Below, piece after piece: positions 51,504-60,739 of a DNA stretch of 64,000 nucleotides. The notes beneath the pieces are model-generated. The model was given only the letters and a program-made list of their open reading frames with translations. It searched no databases and was not told where the DNA came from. A program made the position numbers and the translations under genes. The first letter of the stretch is position 1. Each line of letters starts with the position of its first letter. This DNA is from Streptomyces sp. NRRL S-31 (GTDB lineage Bacteria > Actinomycetota > Actinomycetes > Streptomycetales > Streptomycetaceae), in the NCBI RefSeq assembly GCF_000718775.1, contig NZ_JOCB01000016.1:1-64000 (forward strand). Direction: 5' to 3'.

Positions 51504-52800
51504 CACGGACGGCGACGCCCTCCACACGGCCGGGGCGCCGGACAAGTGGGCGAGGTTCCGGACCGAACTCTTCGAACTCGGCGCCCGACAGGAGGCGTAC
51601 GAACGCTCCGTCATCAATCTGATCGCCAGTGACAACGCGGTGCCGGGGTGGCGGGCCCGCTCGCTGCCCTACGCGGGCGACATGATCCAGGAGGGAATCG
51701 TCGGCAAGCGGCCCTTCGCCGGCGCGGCCCTGCACAACGAACTGGAGCGCGTCGCCGCGGAGATCGCGTGCGAGGTCTTCGGAACGGATCACGCGATTCT
51801 CCAGTCCCATTCGTGCAGCCAGGCGAACCAGGCCGTCTACCAGGGCCTGCTGCGGCCCGGAGACCGCGTGCTCGCCCTGCGGTTCCGCGCGGGCGGGCAC
51901 CTCACGCACGGCATGCGGGCGAACTTCTCCGGCCGTGACTACGCGTTCGGGTTCTACGGGGTCGGGCCGGACGGACGCATCGACTACGAGGAGGCACGCC
52001 GCACCGCGAAGGAGTTCCGCCCCCGACTGGTCATCTGCGGTTCGTCGTCGTACCCGTGGAGCTACGACCTGGACGAACTGCGTTCCCTCTGCGACGAGGT
52101 CGGCGCGTATCTGCACCTCGACCTGTCACACGAGGCGGGGCTGATCGCGGGCGGCGCCTTCGCGTGCGACCTGCGGGCCGCCGACGTGGTGACGATGTCG
52201 CTCGACAAGACGCTCAGAGGACCGCACGGAGCCGCCCTGCTGTGCCGTGCCGAGCTGGCCGACCGCATGGACGCCGCGGTCCACCCCGGCACCCAGTCGA
52301 GCTTCCCCATCCGCAGGCTCACCGACGCGGCGACGGCGCTCCTGGAGAGCCGGACGGCCGCCTTCGCCGAGTACGCGGGCCGCAGCGTCGCGCTGGCCCG
52401 GGCGCTCGGTCGGCGCCTGCTGGCGCACGACGCACGGGCCGTCGTCGGCGGCGGCACCGACAAGCACTACCTGCTGCTGGACACCCGACGGGTCTTCGGG
52501 CACGACGGGCGCGGCGCGGAGGCGCTGCTGGAGGAGCTGGGCGTGCTCACCAACCGCCAGTCGCTGCCGCACGACCCCTCCGACCGGTTCAGGGACGCCG
52601 GCGGACTGCGGCTGGGCACGGCCTGGCTCTCCTCCTGCGGCTACACCACCGAGGACGCGGAGGAACTGGGCGAACTGGTGGTGCACGCGCTCTCGGGCCG
52701 GGACCGCGACACGTGTGCCGCCGCGTTCCGCGAGCTGACCGGCCGGCACCGGCCGGGCGATGTGCGCGGCATGACGGAATTCGTCCCGGCGGCGAACTGA
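51496..52800 (+). CDS. Serine hydroxymethyltransferase-like PLP enzyme
   Basis: 434 residues from GTG at 51496, inside the end of the ligase gene. SHMT landmarks are kept: NLIASDNAVPGWRARSLPY (LIASEN site), QEGIVGKRPFAGAALHNELE, RAGGHLTHGMRANFSGRDY, DLSHEAGLIAGGAF and MSLDKTLRGPHGAAL with the PLP lysine. The residue before that lysine is Asp where SHMT has His, and folate-contact regions differ. It is therefore more likely a pathway aldolase/transaldolase (threonine transaldolase or alpha-hydroxymethyl type) than housekeeping GlyA. It probably builds a beta-hydroxy or alpha-branched amino acid. Confidence 0.88.
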   Translation: MTDTDGDALHTAGAPDKWARFRTELFELGARQEAYERSVINLIASDNAVPGWRARSLPYAGDMIQEGIVGKRPFAGAALHNELERVAAEIACEVFGTDHAILQSHSCSQANQAVYQGLLRPGDRVLALRFRAGGHLTHGMRANFSGRDYAFGFYGVGPDGRIDYEEARRTAKEFRPRLVICGSSSYPWSYDLDELRSLCDEVGAYLHLDLSHEAGLIAGGAFACDLRAADVVTMSLDKTLRGPHGAALLCRAELADRMDAAVHPGTQSSFPIRRLTDAATALLESRTAAFAEYAGRSVALARALGRRLLAHDARAVVGGGTDKHYLLLDTRRVFGHDGRGAEALLEELGVLTNRQSLPHDPSDRFRDAGGLRLGTAWLSSCGYTTEDAEELGELVVHALSGRDRDTCAAAFRELTGRHRPGDVRGMTEFVPAAN

Positions 52801-53939
52801 TGGGGGACCAATACGTGAAGACACTCACGGACTACGAGCAGATAGGTTTCCTCACCGAGGCGAACCTCGCGGACGGCCACGCCTACCAGGGGCTCACCGC
52901 CGGCCAGGAGGTGATCGTCGACCGGCTCGGCAACGCCTGGCGGAAGTCCGAGGCGGAGTCGATCCCCGAATCGGAGCGGCGCTACATCGACCGGTACGCG
53001 GAACTGATCGGGTCGGCCGGACTCCGGGCGGCCCCCGGGCATCTGATCCTGCCGACCGCGTCGAACTCGATCGACCTCGTCGCCGCGTATCTGACCCTCA
53101 CCGGCAAACGCGTCCTGCTGACCCGTCCCACCTTCGACAATCTCGCCCTGATCCTGCGCCGGCGCGGCGCGGACCCGTCCCCCGTCTCCGAACGGGAGAT
53201 CTCCGACGGCGAGTCCCTCGCCCGCAGACTCCCCGGCACGGACGTCCTGTTCCTGGTGAACCCGAACAACCCCACCGGCACCAACCTGTCCGAGGAGGTC
53301 TTCACCGCACTCGTGCGCGGGTGCGTCGAGCACGCCGTCACGATCGTCATCGACGCCAGCTTCCGGCTGTTCCACCCGCAGACCTGGGACGCCTACCGCG
53401 TGCTCCAGGATCTCGGCGCCTCGTACATCGTCTTCGAGGACACCGGCAAGATCTTCCCGACCCAGGACATGAAGGCCAGCCTCCTGTCCTGTTCGGCCGA
53501 GCACCGCGCCCCGCTGCGGGAGATCTACAACGAGATCTACCTCTGCGTCTCCAAGTTCACCCTGCGGGTCCTCGGGGACTTCTTCGAGGAAGCACGTGTC
53601 ACCGGCCTCCACCGGTCCGTCCACTCCCTCGTCGCGCGGCGGCGCACCCGGCTGCGGCAGGCGCTGGGCGAGGACCTCGTCGAGCGGGAGGCCCGGTCGA
53701 GCCGCATCAGCGTGGAGTGGCTGTCCACGGCGGGCACCGGCCTCGACGACCGGACCGTCGTACGGGAACTGCGCGGCCACGGAGTGGGCGTGCTGCCCGG
53801 ACGCGGGTTCTTCTGGGACAACCCGAACGCCGCGGACAGCACCCGCAACGTGCGGGTCAGCCTCATGAAACCGGACGGCGAGTTCGAGCGCGGACTCGCC
53901 CTCATGGCCGAGTACTTCGACAAGGCGGTGCGCCGGTGA
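52800..53939 (+). CDS. Class I/II PLP aminotransferase-like enzyme
   Basis: 379 residues from ATG at 52800 (one-base overlap with the previous stop); a GTG at 52815 with GGGGGA ahead is a good alternative. Conserved points: FLVNPNNPTGTNLSEEV, VIDASFRLF, and the lysine in FEDTGKIFPTQDMKASLL. The usual SK-x-x-G-x-P-G lysine motif is altered. Close matches to standard aspartate-type transaminases are not obvious, so it may belong to a secondary-metabolism branch. It could aminate or carry out beta- or gamma-chemistry on the product of the SHMT-like enzyme. Confidence 0.85.
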   Translation: MGDQYVKTLTDYEQIGFLTEANLADGHAYQGLTAGQEVIVDRLGNAWRKSEAESIPESERRYIDRYAELIGSAGLRAAPGHLILPTASNSIDLVAAYLTLTGKRVLLTRPTFDNLALILRRRGADPSPVSEREISDGESLARRLPGTDVLFLVNPNNPTGTNLSEEVFTALVRGCVEHAVTIVIDASFRLFHPQTWDAYRVLQDLGASYIVFEDTGKIFPTQDMKASLLSCSAEHRAPLREIYNEIYLCVSKFTLRVLGDFFEEARVTGLHRSVHSLVARRRTRLRQALGEDLVEREARSSRISVEWLSTAGTGLDDRTVVRELRGHGVGVLPGRGFFWDNPNAADSTRNVRVSLMKPDGEFERGLALMAEYFDKAVRR

Positions 53940-54874
53940 AGATCGTGGTGTCCGGCCGGTCCGTCCCCGAACGACTCGCCGAGTACTGCCGTCGGCGGGG
54001 CATCGTCGTCGACCACGTGGACGCGCCGCCCACGGAACAGGAGCTGTGCCGGCGCGTCCGGGACGCCGACCACTACCTCCTCGGTGGTGACGAGAAGCTG
54101 TCGAGGGCCGTCCTGGAGTCAGCGCCCTCCCTCGGCTGCGTCTCCTTCATGGGCACCGGCGCCGGCTCGTTCGTCGACCTCGACGCGGCGCGCGACACAG
54201 GGGTGCGAGTCCTCACCACACCAGGGGTCAACGGCGTCGCGGTCGCGGAGTTCGCCCTCGGACTGGCCGTCGGCCTGATGCGCCGGGCCCTTCCCGACCT
54301 GCACGACCGCGAGCGGCCGTCCCGGACCTCCACCGAACTCACCGGGGCGACGGTCGGCATCCTGGGCCTCGGCGCGACCGGCGCGGCACTGGCCGGGATG
54401 CTGGTGCGCGGGTTCTCCTGCCAGGTCCTCCACCACTCCCGTACCCGCAAGGAGCGGGACGAGAAGGCGCTCGGACTGACCCGCGTCGGCCTGACGGAAC
54501 TGTTCACACGCAGCACCACGGTGTTCGTCTGCTGCTCTCTGAACGAGGAGACGACGCACCTGGTGGACGACCGGCTCCTCGGCACCGGGCCCACACCGCG
54601 TTACCTCGTCAGCACCGCCGACCCCCGGGTGATCGACCCCGACGCCCTGCGCCGCGCCCTGGAGACGGGCGCCCTGACCGGCGCCGCGCTGGACGGCTAC
54701 TACCGGGAACCCGTCCCGGACCCGGCTGACGACCCCCACGGACTGCTGCGTCTGCACGGCACCTCGCTCTTCGTCACCAGCCATATCGCCGCGTCCTCCG
54801 CGACGTCCTGGAGCCGGATGGAGAACGCGGCCGTCGACAACCTGCTCGCCGTCCTCGACGAGGAGGCGCCATGA
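53936..54874 (+). CDS. D-2-hydroxyacid dehydrogenase-like protein with altered active site
   Basis: 312 residues from GTG overlapping the previous stop (GTGA). The NAD loop is GATVGILGLGATGAAL. The third catalytic residue His is in VTSHIAASSATSW and the Glu in DGYYREPVP. The arginine that binds the substrate carboxylate, normally in an N-x-A-R-G motif, is replaced: VSTADPRVID has Asp there. Either the substrate is not a simple 2-keto acid or the protein has another role. It is coupled at both ends, so it belongs to the pathway. Confidence 0.85.
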   Translation: MKIVVSGRSVPERLAEYCRRRGIVVDHVDAPPTEQELCRRVRDADHYLLGGDEKLSRAVLESAPSLGCVSFMGTGAGSFVDLDAARDTGVRVLTTPGVNGVAVAEFALGLAVGLMRRALPDLHDRERPSRTSTELTGATVGILGLGATGAALAGMLVRGFSCQVLHHSRTRKERDEKALGLTRVGLTELFTRSTTVFVCCSLNEETTHLVDDRLLGTGPTPRYLVSTADPRVIDPDALRRALETGALTGAALDGYYREPVPDPADDPHGLLRLHGTSLFVTSHIAASSATSWSRMENAAVDNLLAVLDEEAP

Positions 54875-56298
54875 GCGGCGAGGCGGCCCGGGCCCTGGTC
54901 GAACGGCTGAGAACCTTCGTGCCGGACGGCTGCCTGGTCCTGCCGTCGTCACCGCGGTACGAAGCGGCCCGGCAGGTGTACAACCGGATGCACGACCACC
55001 GGCCCGCCGCGATCCTGCGCAGCCTCGACGAGGCCGTGCTGCGCAAGGCCCTCACCGGCGCGGCCGCGCTCGGCGTCCCCGTCGCGGTGCGCGGCGGCGG
55101 CCATCACATCGGCGGGTTCTCGACCGTCGACGGCGGCCTGGTGATCGACTTCTCGGTGTTCCGGGACGTCGCCTACGACCCGGACACCCGGACCGCCCGG
55201 GTACGGCCCGGAGCGCGCCTCGGCGACCTCGACGCACGGCTCGCCGCGTACGGCCGCTGCGTTCCCTCGGGCACGGTCAGCGACACCGGGATCACCGGAC
55301 TCACCCTGGGCGGCGGGATCGGATGGCTGGTGGCCGGTCACGGACTGACCTGCGATCACCTGAGCGGTGCCCGCGTGCTGCTCGCCGACGGCCGGATCCT
55401 GGAAGTGTCGCGCGACCACCATCCCGACCTCTTCCACGCGCTGCGCGGCGGCGGGGCCGGGGCCTTCGGGGTCATCCTGGAACTGCGCTTCCGGACCCTC
55501 CCGCTGCCCCGGATCACCGCCGGTTCCGTACGCTTCCCGCTGGACCGGGCGGCCGACGTGCTCCACCGGATCCATGGACTGCTGGAGGAACGCACACCCA
55601 CCTCACTGACGCTCGCCCCGGCCCTCGTGCACCGCGACGGCGTGCCCGAACTCTCCGTCGACCTGTGCTGCCACGGCGACGCCCGGGAGACGGCCCTGGA
55701 AACGGCCCGGCTCAGGAAGGCGACCGGGGGTGACTGGTCGGACGTCGTGGAGCGGGAATACCCGCACTGGCAGGCACACTTCGACTCGTCCTTCCTGCCG
55801 CCCCTGCGCGGGTACTGGAAGTCCACCCACTCCACCCGCCTGGCCTTCGACCCCGACCTGATCACCGGCGCGCTCCGCGCCGCGCCCACCGCCAGGTGCT
55901 CGGTACTCCTCGAGTACTTCAACACCGACACCCTGCACGCCCACGCCGACGGATCCGCCTACCCCCTGCGGGAGTCACGGATGGGCGTCCTGCTGTCGGC
56001 GAGGTGGCCGGACCGGGCGGAGGACGACACACACGTCCACTGGGGGCGCACCTGGGCCGAGCGGCTGCGGTCCGGGCACGACGGCGTGCGGGCGTACTCC
56101 AACTACTCCGACGCGTCCGACTCCCACGCGAGCCTGTCCGGCGGCGACCGGAGGCTCTCCGACGCCCTCCGACGGCTGGAGGAGACGTACGACCCGGGCC
56201 GCCTGTTCGCACGAGGCCACCGGGCCGGGCTCGCCGAGAGCCGCGGACCCCGGACCCGCGTGGCGGCCGAGCACGGCCTCCGCTCCGCCGCCGATTGA
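54871..56298 (+). CDS. FAD-dependent oxidase, berberine-bridge-enzyme-like
   Basis: 475 residues from ATG overlapping the previous stop (ATGA). The FAD-binding PCMH domain has VAVRGGGHHIGGFSTVDGGL with the His of the 8-alpha-histidyl bond, and GHGLTCDHLSGARVL with the Cys of the 6-S-cysteinyl bond, so bicovalent FAD is expected. The C-terminal BBE motif is YSNYSDASD. Such oxidases use oxygen to oxidise alcohols, amines or C-C bonds of bulky substrates. As the last gene of the operon it may catalyse a late oxidation. No signal peptide is visible. Confidence 0.92.
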   Translation: MSGEAARALVERLRTFVPDGCLVLPSSPRYEAARQVYNRMHDHRPAAILRSLDEAVLRKALTGAAALGVPVAVRGGGHHIGGFSTVDGGLVIDFSVFRDVAYDPDTRTARVRPGARLGDLDARLAAYGRCVPSGTVSDTGITGLTLGGGIGWLVAGHGLTCDHLSGARVLLADGRILEVSRDHHPDLFHALRGGGAGAFGVILELRFRTLPLPRITAGSVRFPLDRAADVLHRIHGLLEERTPTSLTLAPALVHRDGVPELSVDLCCHGDARETALETARLRKATGGDWSDVVEREYPHWQAHFDSSFLPPLRGYWKSTHSTRLAFDPDLITGALRAAPTARCSVLLEYFNTDTLHAHADGSAYPLRESRMGVLLSARWPDRAEDDTHVHWGRTWAERLRSGHDGVRAYSNYSDASDSHASLSGGDRRLSDALRRLEETYDPGRLFARGHRAGLAESRGPRTRVAAEHGLRSAAD

Positions 56299-56355
56299 CC
56301 GGCGCACCGCCACCACCGCCCCCGTCGCCGGCAGCGGCGTGCCGCCCACACCGCG

Positions 56356-57717
56356 TCAGGCGGGCCCGGACTCCTCTCGGGGCAGGGCGCGCATCAGCAG
56401 GCCGGCGGGGTTGTTGGTCGAGGTCATGACGCCCCGTACCCGTGCTCCGGGCACGGGGTCCAGCCGCCATCGGCTGACCACGGCTGCGGTCACCACCGTC
56501 ATCTCCATGCGTGCGTAGGGCTCCCCGACGCACAGGTGGCTTCCCGCGCCGAACGGGACGAACGCGCCGCGCGGGACGGGCGGCCGGTCGGGCAGCCAGC
56601 GGTCCGGGTCGAAGCGGAGGGGATCGGGGAACAGACGCGGGTTCCGGTGCAGGACCAGGGCGCTGAAGATGAACTCGGTCCCGGCGGGGAAGCGGTGGCC
56701 GCCCAGTTCGACGTCGGTGATCGCCCGCCGGATGGTCATGCCCCCGGGGTTGCGCATGCGCAGGGCCTCGTCGAGCACGCGGCGGGTGTACGGGAGCCGG
56801 GCCGGTTCCCCGGGTGCCGGGGAGCCTGCGGCCAGGTGCCGGACTTCCCGATGGAGTTCGCGGTCCACGTCCGGGTTCCGCCCGAGCTCGTGGAAGAGCC
56901 AGGCCAGGCCGCCGGCGGCGGTCTCGGTGCCGGCGACCAGCAGCGTGATGACCTCGTCGTGGACCTGTTGGTCGGTCATGGCCCCGCCGTCGGCGCCGTC
57001 CTGGGACGCGAGGAGCATCGACAGCAGGTCCGGCTCGTCGGTCCGGGGCTCCTCGCGCCGGGTGCGGATGAGGTGGTCGATGGCGCGGCGCAGGCGCCGG
57101 TGGGCCTCCGCGAGCCGCCGGTTGCCCGGGGTCGGGAGCCGGTGCCACAGGTCGATGGGGTCCAGGACCCGGGTGTACATGCCGCGCAGCACGATGGGCA
57201 TGGCGTGGTGGATGTCGGCGCTCAGACTGTCGTCCAGCGCGGTGGAGAACAGGGTCGCGGTGACCACGGACAGGGAGAGGTCGTGCATCTCGCGCGTGAC
57301 GTCGAGGACTTGACCGGGCCGCCAGGAAGAGGCCCGCTCGTCGGCGATCCGCGCCATGGTGCGGGCGTACGCGGCGATCTGGCGGCTGTGGAAGGCCGGC
57401 TGCATCAATCGCCGCTGGCGGAGGTGGAAGGAGCCCTCGGACGTGGCCAGGCCCTGGCCGAGGTAGTCGTGGAGCTTCTCGAAGGAACGGCCCTTGGCGT
57501 ACCGGGCCGCGTCGGTGACCAGCACGCGGTGGACCAGCTCCGGGGCGGCCAGGACGTAGGACGGTCTGGGCCCGAGGTGGACGGCCACCAGACCGTCGTA
57601 GGCGGTCAGGGTGTCGAGGAACTCCAGGGGGCGGCGCAGCAGGGGGAGGGCATGACCGATCACGGGCATCCGGCCGGGAGCGACCGGCGGGGCGGGGTGG
57701 GTGACGGAGGTGCTCAT
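56356..57717 (-). CDS. Cytochrome P450 (terpene-oxygenase-like group)
   Basis: 453 residues from ATG at 57717 with GAAGGGA ahead. The I-helix is LLVAGTETAAGGLAW, the ExxR is EALRMRNPGG, the haem loop is PFGAGSHLCVGEPYAR with the ligand Cys. The PGRMPVIGHALPLLRRPLEF opening and EALRMRNPG stretch recall pentalenene-oxygenase-type enzymes. It converges on the flavin oxidase gene; no terpene cyclase is in the window. Whether it works with the six-gene operon is open. Confidence 0.92.
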   Translation of the reverse strand: MSTSVTHPAPPVAPGRMPVIGHALPLLRRPLEFLDTLTAYDGLVAVHLGPRPSYVLAAPELVHRVLVTDAARYAKGRSFEKLHDYLGQGLATSEGSFHLRQRRLMQPAFHSRQIAAYARTMARIADERASSWRPGQVLDVTREMHDLSLSVVTATLFSTALDDSLSADIHHAMPIVLRGMYTRVLDPIDLWHRLPTPGNRRLAEAHRRLRRAIDHLIRTRREEPRTDEPDLLSMLLASQDGADGGAMTDQQVHDEVITLLVAGTETAAGGLAWLFHELGRNPDVDRELHREVRHLAAGSPAPGEPARLPYTRRVLDEALRMRNPGGMTIRRAITDVELGGHRFPAGTEFIFSALVLHRNPRLFPDPLRFDPDRWLPDRPPVPRGAFVPFGAGSHLCVGEPYARMEMTVVTAAVVSRWRLDPVPGARVRGVMTSTNNPAGLLMRALPREESGPA

Positions 57718-57842
57718 CGGCGTCCCTTCGGGCGAACGGGCCGGCGGCTCGGCCGACGGAGGTACCGGCATGCGTGGTAAACGCGCCCGAGCCCCCTATG
57801 GTTCTGCCCGCCCGCTCGGCCCGGTAGCCCCGGCCGCCGGTA

Positions 57843-59138
57843 CTACTCGGTGCCGACACCGCGCAGTGTGGCGAGCACCAGGGCCCGGGCGACGGTGACG
57901 ATCTCACTCACGCGGACCTGTTCCTGGGGGCTGTGTGCGAGGCGTACGTCGCCGGGGCCGTACTGCAACGTGGCGATCCCCGCCCCGGAGTACAGACGCA
58001 GGTCACTGCCGTAAGGGGCGCCTCGCTCACCGGGTCGCGGGCCGCCGGTGACATCGGCGTGCGCGTCGCCGACCAGGGCCGCGAGCGGGTGCCCGGCCGG
58101 CAGACGTCCGCTGGCGAACTGGCCGCCGGACCACGTCACCGTGGCAGGGTGGGAGCGCAGCCAGGGGTCGGCCGCGCAGGCTTCGGCCACGCACGCCTCC
58201 AGTTCGGCGCGTGCCCGTGCCGGATCCTCGCCCAGCCGGACGCCCAGTCGTCCCTCGGCCACCAGCAGATCGGGCACGCTGCTGGCCCAGTCGCCGGAGT
58301 GGACGGTGCCGACGGACAGCGGGTAGGGGATGGGGTATTCGGACATGAGCGGGTCGGTGTCGGCGTTGCGGCGGGCCTCCAGACGGGCGAGCGCGCGGTG
58401 GACGGGCAGATAGACGTCGATGGCGCTCACCCCCGCGTACCTGGTGCTGCCGTGGGTGGCACGGCCGGGCACTTCGATGCGGAAGGTCAGGGCGCCCGCG
58501 TTCGCGGTCATCAGCGCGCCGCCGGTCGGTTCGGCGATGATGCAGGCGTCGGCGGTGTGGCCGCGCCGGAGGGTGCCGAACGCTCCGAGTCCTCCGTCCT
58601 CCTCGCTGACGACGAAGTGCGCGGACACCCGGCCGCGCAGCCGTGCACCCGACTCCCGTATCGCGGCCAGGGCGGCGAGTATCGCCACCACGCCCGCCTT
58701 CATGTCGCACGTTCCGCGGGCGTGTACCGCGTCCCCGACGACCCGCGGACGGAACGGGTCACCCTCCCACTGCGCCAAGTCCCCGGGAGGGACCACGTCG
58801 ACGTGCCCCTGGAGGACCAGGCTCGGCCCGTCCCCGAGGTGCCGAGTGCCGCCCACGAGCCCCCACGCCTCCGTGCGCGGGGCCTCGCAGCCCGGAAAGC
58901 CGGGATGCGCACGCAGTTCGGGCAGGTCCATGGACCACAGGTCGACGTCGAGGTCCATCCGCTCCAGATGCCGGGCCAGGACATGCTGGAGTTCGGACTC
59001 CGCGGCGCTGCCCGTCACGCTCGGAACAGCGACGAGTTCCAGCAACAACCGGGCGATGGCCGACTCGTCGACCGCGGCCAAGGCGGACGCTTCCACATTG
59101 CTCAGGCTTGCCGTCACCACAACGCTGCTCCCCGGCAC
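57843..59138 (-). CDS. M20-family metallo-deacylase (ArgE/DapE-like)
   Basis: 431 residues from GTG at 59138. Metal motifs: LVLQGHVDVVPPGDLAQWEG, ARGTCDMKAGVVA and VSEEDGGLGAFG, followed by AEPTGGALM and a dimerisation domain with VPGRATHGSTRYAG. The family hydrolyses N-acyl amino acids or dipeptides (acetylornithine deacetylase, succinyl-diaminopimelate desuccinylase). It faces an AsnC regulator across 149 bases, with the same 8-bp palindrome at both starts. A peptide/amino-acid salvage role under that regulator is likely. Confidence 0.9.
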   Translation of the reverse strand: MPGSSVVVTASLSNVEASALAAVDESAIARLLLELVAVPSVTGSAAESELQHVLARHLERMDLDVDLWSMDLPELRAHPGFPGCEAPRTEAWGLVGGTRHLGDGPSLVLQGHVDVVPPGDLAQWEGDPFRPRVVGDAVHARGTCDMKAGVVAILAALAAIRESGARLRGRVSAHFVVSEEDGGLGAFGTLRRGHTADACIIAEPTGGALMTANAGALTFRIEVPGRATHGSTRYAGVSAIDVYLPVHRALARLEARRNADTDPLMSEYPIPYPLSVGTVHSGDWASSVPDLLVAEGRLGVRLGEDPARARAELEACVAEACAADPWLRSHPATVTWSGGQFASGRLPAGHPLAALVGDAHADVTGGPRPGERGAPYGSDLRLYSGAGIATLQYGPGDVRLAHSPQEQVRVSEIVTVARALVLATLRGVGTE

Positions 59139-59139
59139 A

Positions 59140-59147
59140 TGACGTCA
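59140..59147. promoter_or_regulatory. TGACGTCA palindrome at the M20 start
   Basis: Perfect 8-bp palindrome directly upstream of the M20 GTG. An identical copy lies at the AsnC start (59281-59288); see that entry. Confidence 0.45.
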
Positions 59148-59280
59148 GGACAAGCCGGAGACTATGTTCGGCGAGCGACGCAAGCAATCGCCAATTGCTG
59201 TTGAGCGGCACCGTTTTCTTGCGATCTCGGCGGGCCTGTGGATGTTTCTTGCGCGCCCACCGCCTCTCTGACCTCTGGAG

Positions 59281-59288
59281 TGACGTCA
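59281..59288. promoter_or_regulatory. TGACGTCA palindrome at the AsnC start
   Basis: Second perfect TGACGTCA copy, ending in the A of the AsnC ATG. With the copy at 59140-59147 it frames the divergent gap at exactly the two start codons, as expected for a site used by the divergent regulator. Confidence 0.45.
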
Positions 59289-59725
59289 TGGACGCCATCG
59301 ACGAAGCGATCATCCGCTGTGTGCTGCGCAACGCCCGCGCCACGTACGCACAGATCGGCCAGGCGGCCGGGTTGTCCGCGCCCGCCGCCAAGCGGCGTCT
59401 CGACCGCCTGGTGGCCACCGGCGCGATCCGCGGCTTCACCGCTCTCGTCGATCCTCAGGCACTGGCCTGGCACACCGAGGCATTCGTCGAGGTCTACTGC
59501 ACCGGCAACCCCACCCCCGCCGAACTGCGTCACGCCCTGGAGGACATACCCGAGGTCGTCGAAGCCTGTACCGTCTCGGGCGCCGCCGACGCGGTCGTCC
59601 ACATGCTCGCCAGGGACATCCCCCACCTGGAACAGGCCATTCAACGTGTGCGCGCCACCGCCCCTGTCGAACGGACCGAGAGCGCCATCGTGCTCTCCAG
59701 ACTGCTGAACCGGCCCCGCCTGTGA
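59288..59725 (+). CDS. AsnC/Lrp-family transcriptional regulator
   Basis: 145 residues from ATG at 59288 with GGAGTGA ahead. The winged helix is IDEAIIRCVLRNARATYAQI then GLSAPAAKRRLDRLVATGAI. The effector domain has AFVEVYCTGNPTPAELRHAL and ACTVSGAADAVVHMLARDIP. It is a standard-length member. It is divergent from the M20 deacylase gene, probably its target together with its own promoter. The reading frame extends upstream to 58643 in the deacylase antisense, but only this start fits the family. Confidence 0.9.
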   Translation: MDAIDEAIIRCVLRNARATYAQIGQAAGLSAPAAKRRLDRLVATGAIRGFTALVDPQALAWHTEAFVEVYCTGNPTPAELRHALEDIPEVVEACTVSGAADAVVHMLARDIPHLEQAIQRVRATAPVERTESAIVLSRLLNRPRL

Positions 59726-59921
59726 CGCGAGCCTCGGCCAGCGCGGCGCGGGGCTGGCCGGCCGCGCCGAGCAGGAGGGCGGTCCAGCCCCCGACGACGT
59801 CTATGCAGGCGGGGGCAGGATGACAGTCATGCAGCGCATCGAGTTCCTCAACCACCCCATCAGCGAAAGGGACGCAGGGACAGCGGTCGGTTGTTCCGTG
59901 GTGATCGACGGCTCGCCCGGT

Positions 59922-60455
59922 TCACGCCTGGAACTCGGTGAGATCGATGGCGTGAACGCGCAGCGGATAGCCGTACACCGGATGTGTCGTCTCAAGCTCG
60001 GGCACCATGCCGAGCTTGCGGATGACGTTCTCGGAGGCGTCGTCCCCCACCTGATGGATGCTGATGACGCGGTCCACGCCGCGGTCCTGGAGGGCGAACT
60101 CCAGTGTGGCGTGCGCGGCTTCGGACGCGTATCCCTGGCCCCAGAACTGTGATCCCAGTCGCCAGCTGATCGCCACGGCGGGCATCACCTCCGGCAGGAA
60201 CTCGGGCACGGACAGTCCCGTGAAGCCGATCAGCTCGCCCGAGGCCAGCAACTCGACGGCGAAGAGCCCGAAGCCCTCCTCGTCCCACTCCTCCTCCCAA
60301 CGCTCGATGGCCTCGGCCGTCTGGTCCAGGTCGTGCACCGAGCCGTCGTCGATCCATCGCATGACCCGAGGGTCCGCGTTGATCTCCGCCATCGGCGCGA
60401 GGTCGCCGTCGTGCCAGCCACGGAGGAGGAGACGGGGTGTGAAAATCTCGATCAT
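59922..60455 (-). CDS. GNAT acetyltransferase
   Basis: 177 residues. TPRLLLRGWHDGDLAPMAEI at the start and SQFWGQGYASEAAHATLEFA as the acetyl-CoA loop (Q-x-x-G-x-A/S) are typical. SIHQVGDDASENVIRKLGM completes the fold. No ribosome site; CAGAAT (60462-60467, minus strand) lies 6 bases before the ATG, so a leaderless transcript is possible. Substrate unknown. Confidence 0.87.
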   Translation of the reverse strand: MIEIFTPRLLLRGWHDGDLAPMAEINADPRVMRWIDDGSVHDLDQTAEAIERWEEEWDEEGFGLFAVELLASGELIGFTGLSVPEFLPEVMPAVAISWRLGSQFWGQGYASEAAHATLEFALQDRGVDRVISIHQVGDDASENVIRKLGMVPELETTHPVYGYPLRVHAIDLTEFQA

Positions 60456-60739
60456 TCGCCCATTCTGCCGAAGGAACGCGCCTCATCCGCAATCTGCTCC
60501 GGCCGGTCGGCCGCGTGCTACGAGAGGCGAGGTGCGGGACATGCGGTCAAGCGGACCCGCGTCCGCCGCGCCGCCAGGACACCACCCTCGCCCGGGCCCG
60601 AGGGATCGGCCGCTCAGCGGACCTGCCACTCGCCAGTCGGCCCACCCCCTGGCGCATGTCTCATGCGGTGGGCACACCGCGGGGATCACGGGCCGTCAGC
60701 CCCTGCCGGAATCGATCATCCGGGAAACCGGGAGGCGCT

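Noticed and set aside
48578..56298. TTA (bldA-dependent) codons in the biosynthetic operons
   Set aside because: The few TTA triplets noticed, for example at 54601, are out of frame; a complete count was not possible by eye, so no claim is made.
59820..60152. 110-residue plus-strand frame starting before the GNAT gene's 3' end
   Set aside because: Most of it is antisense to the GNAT gene and no family-like sequence or ribosome site is present.
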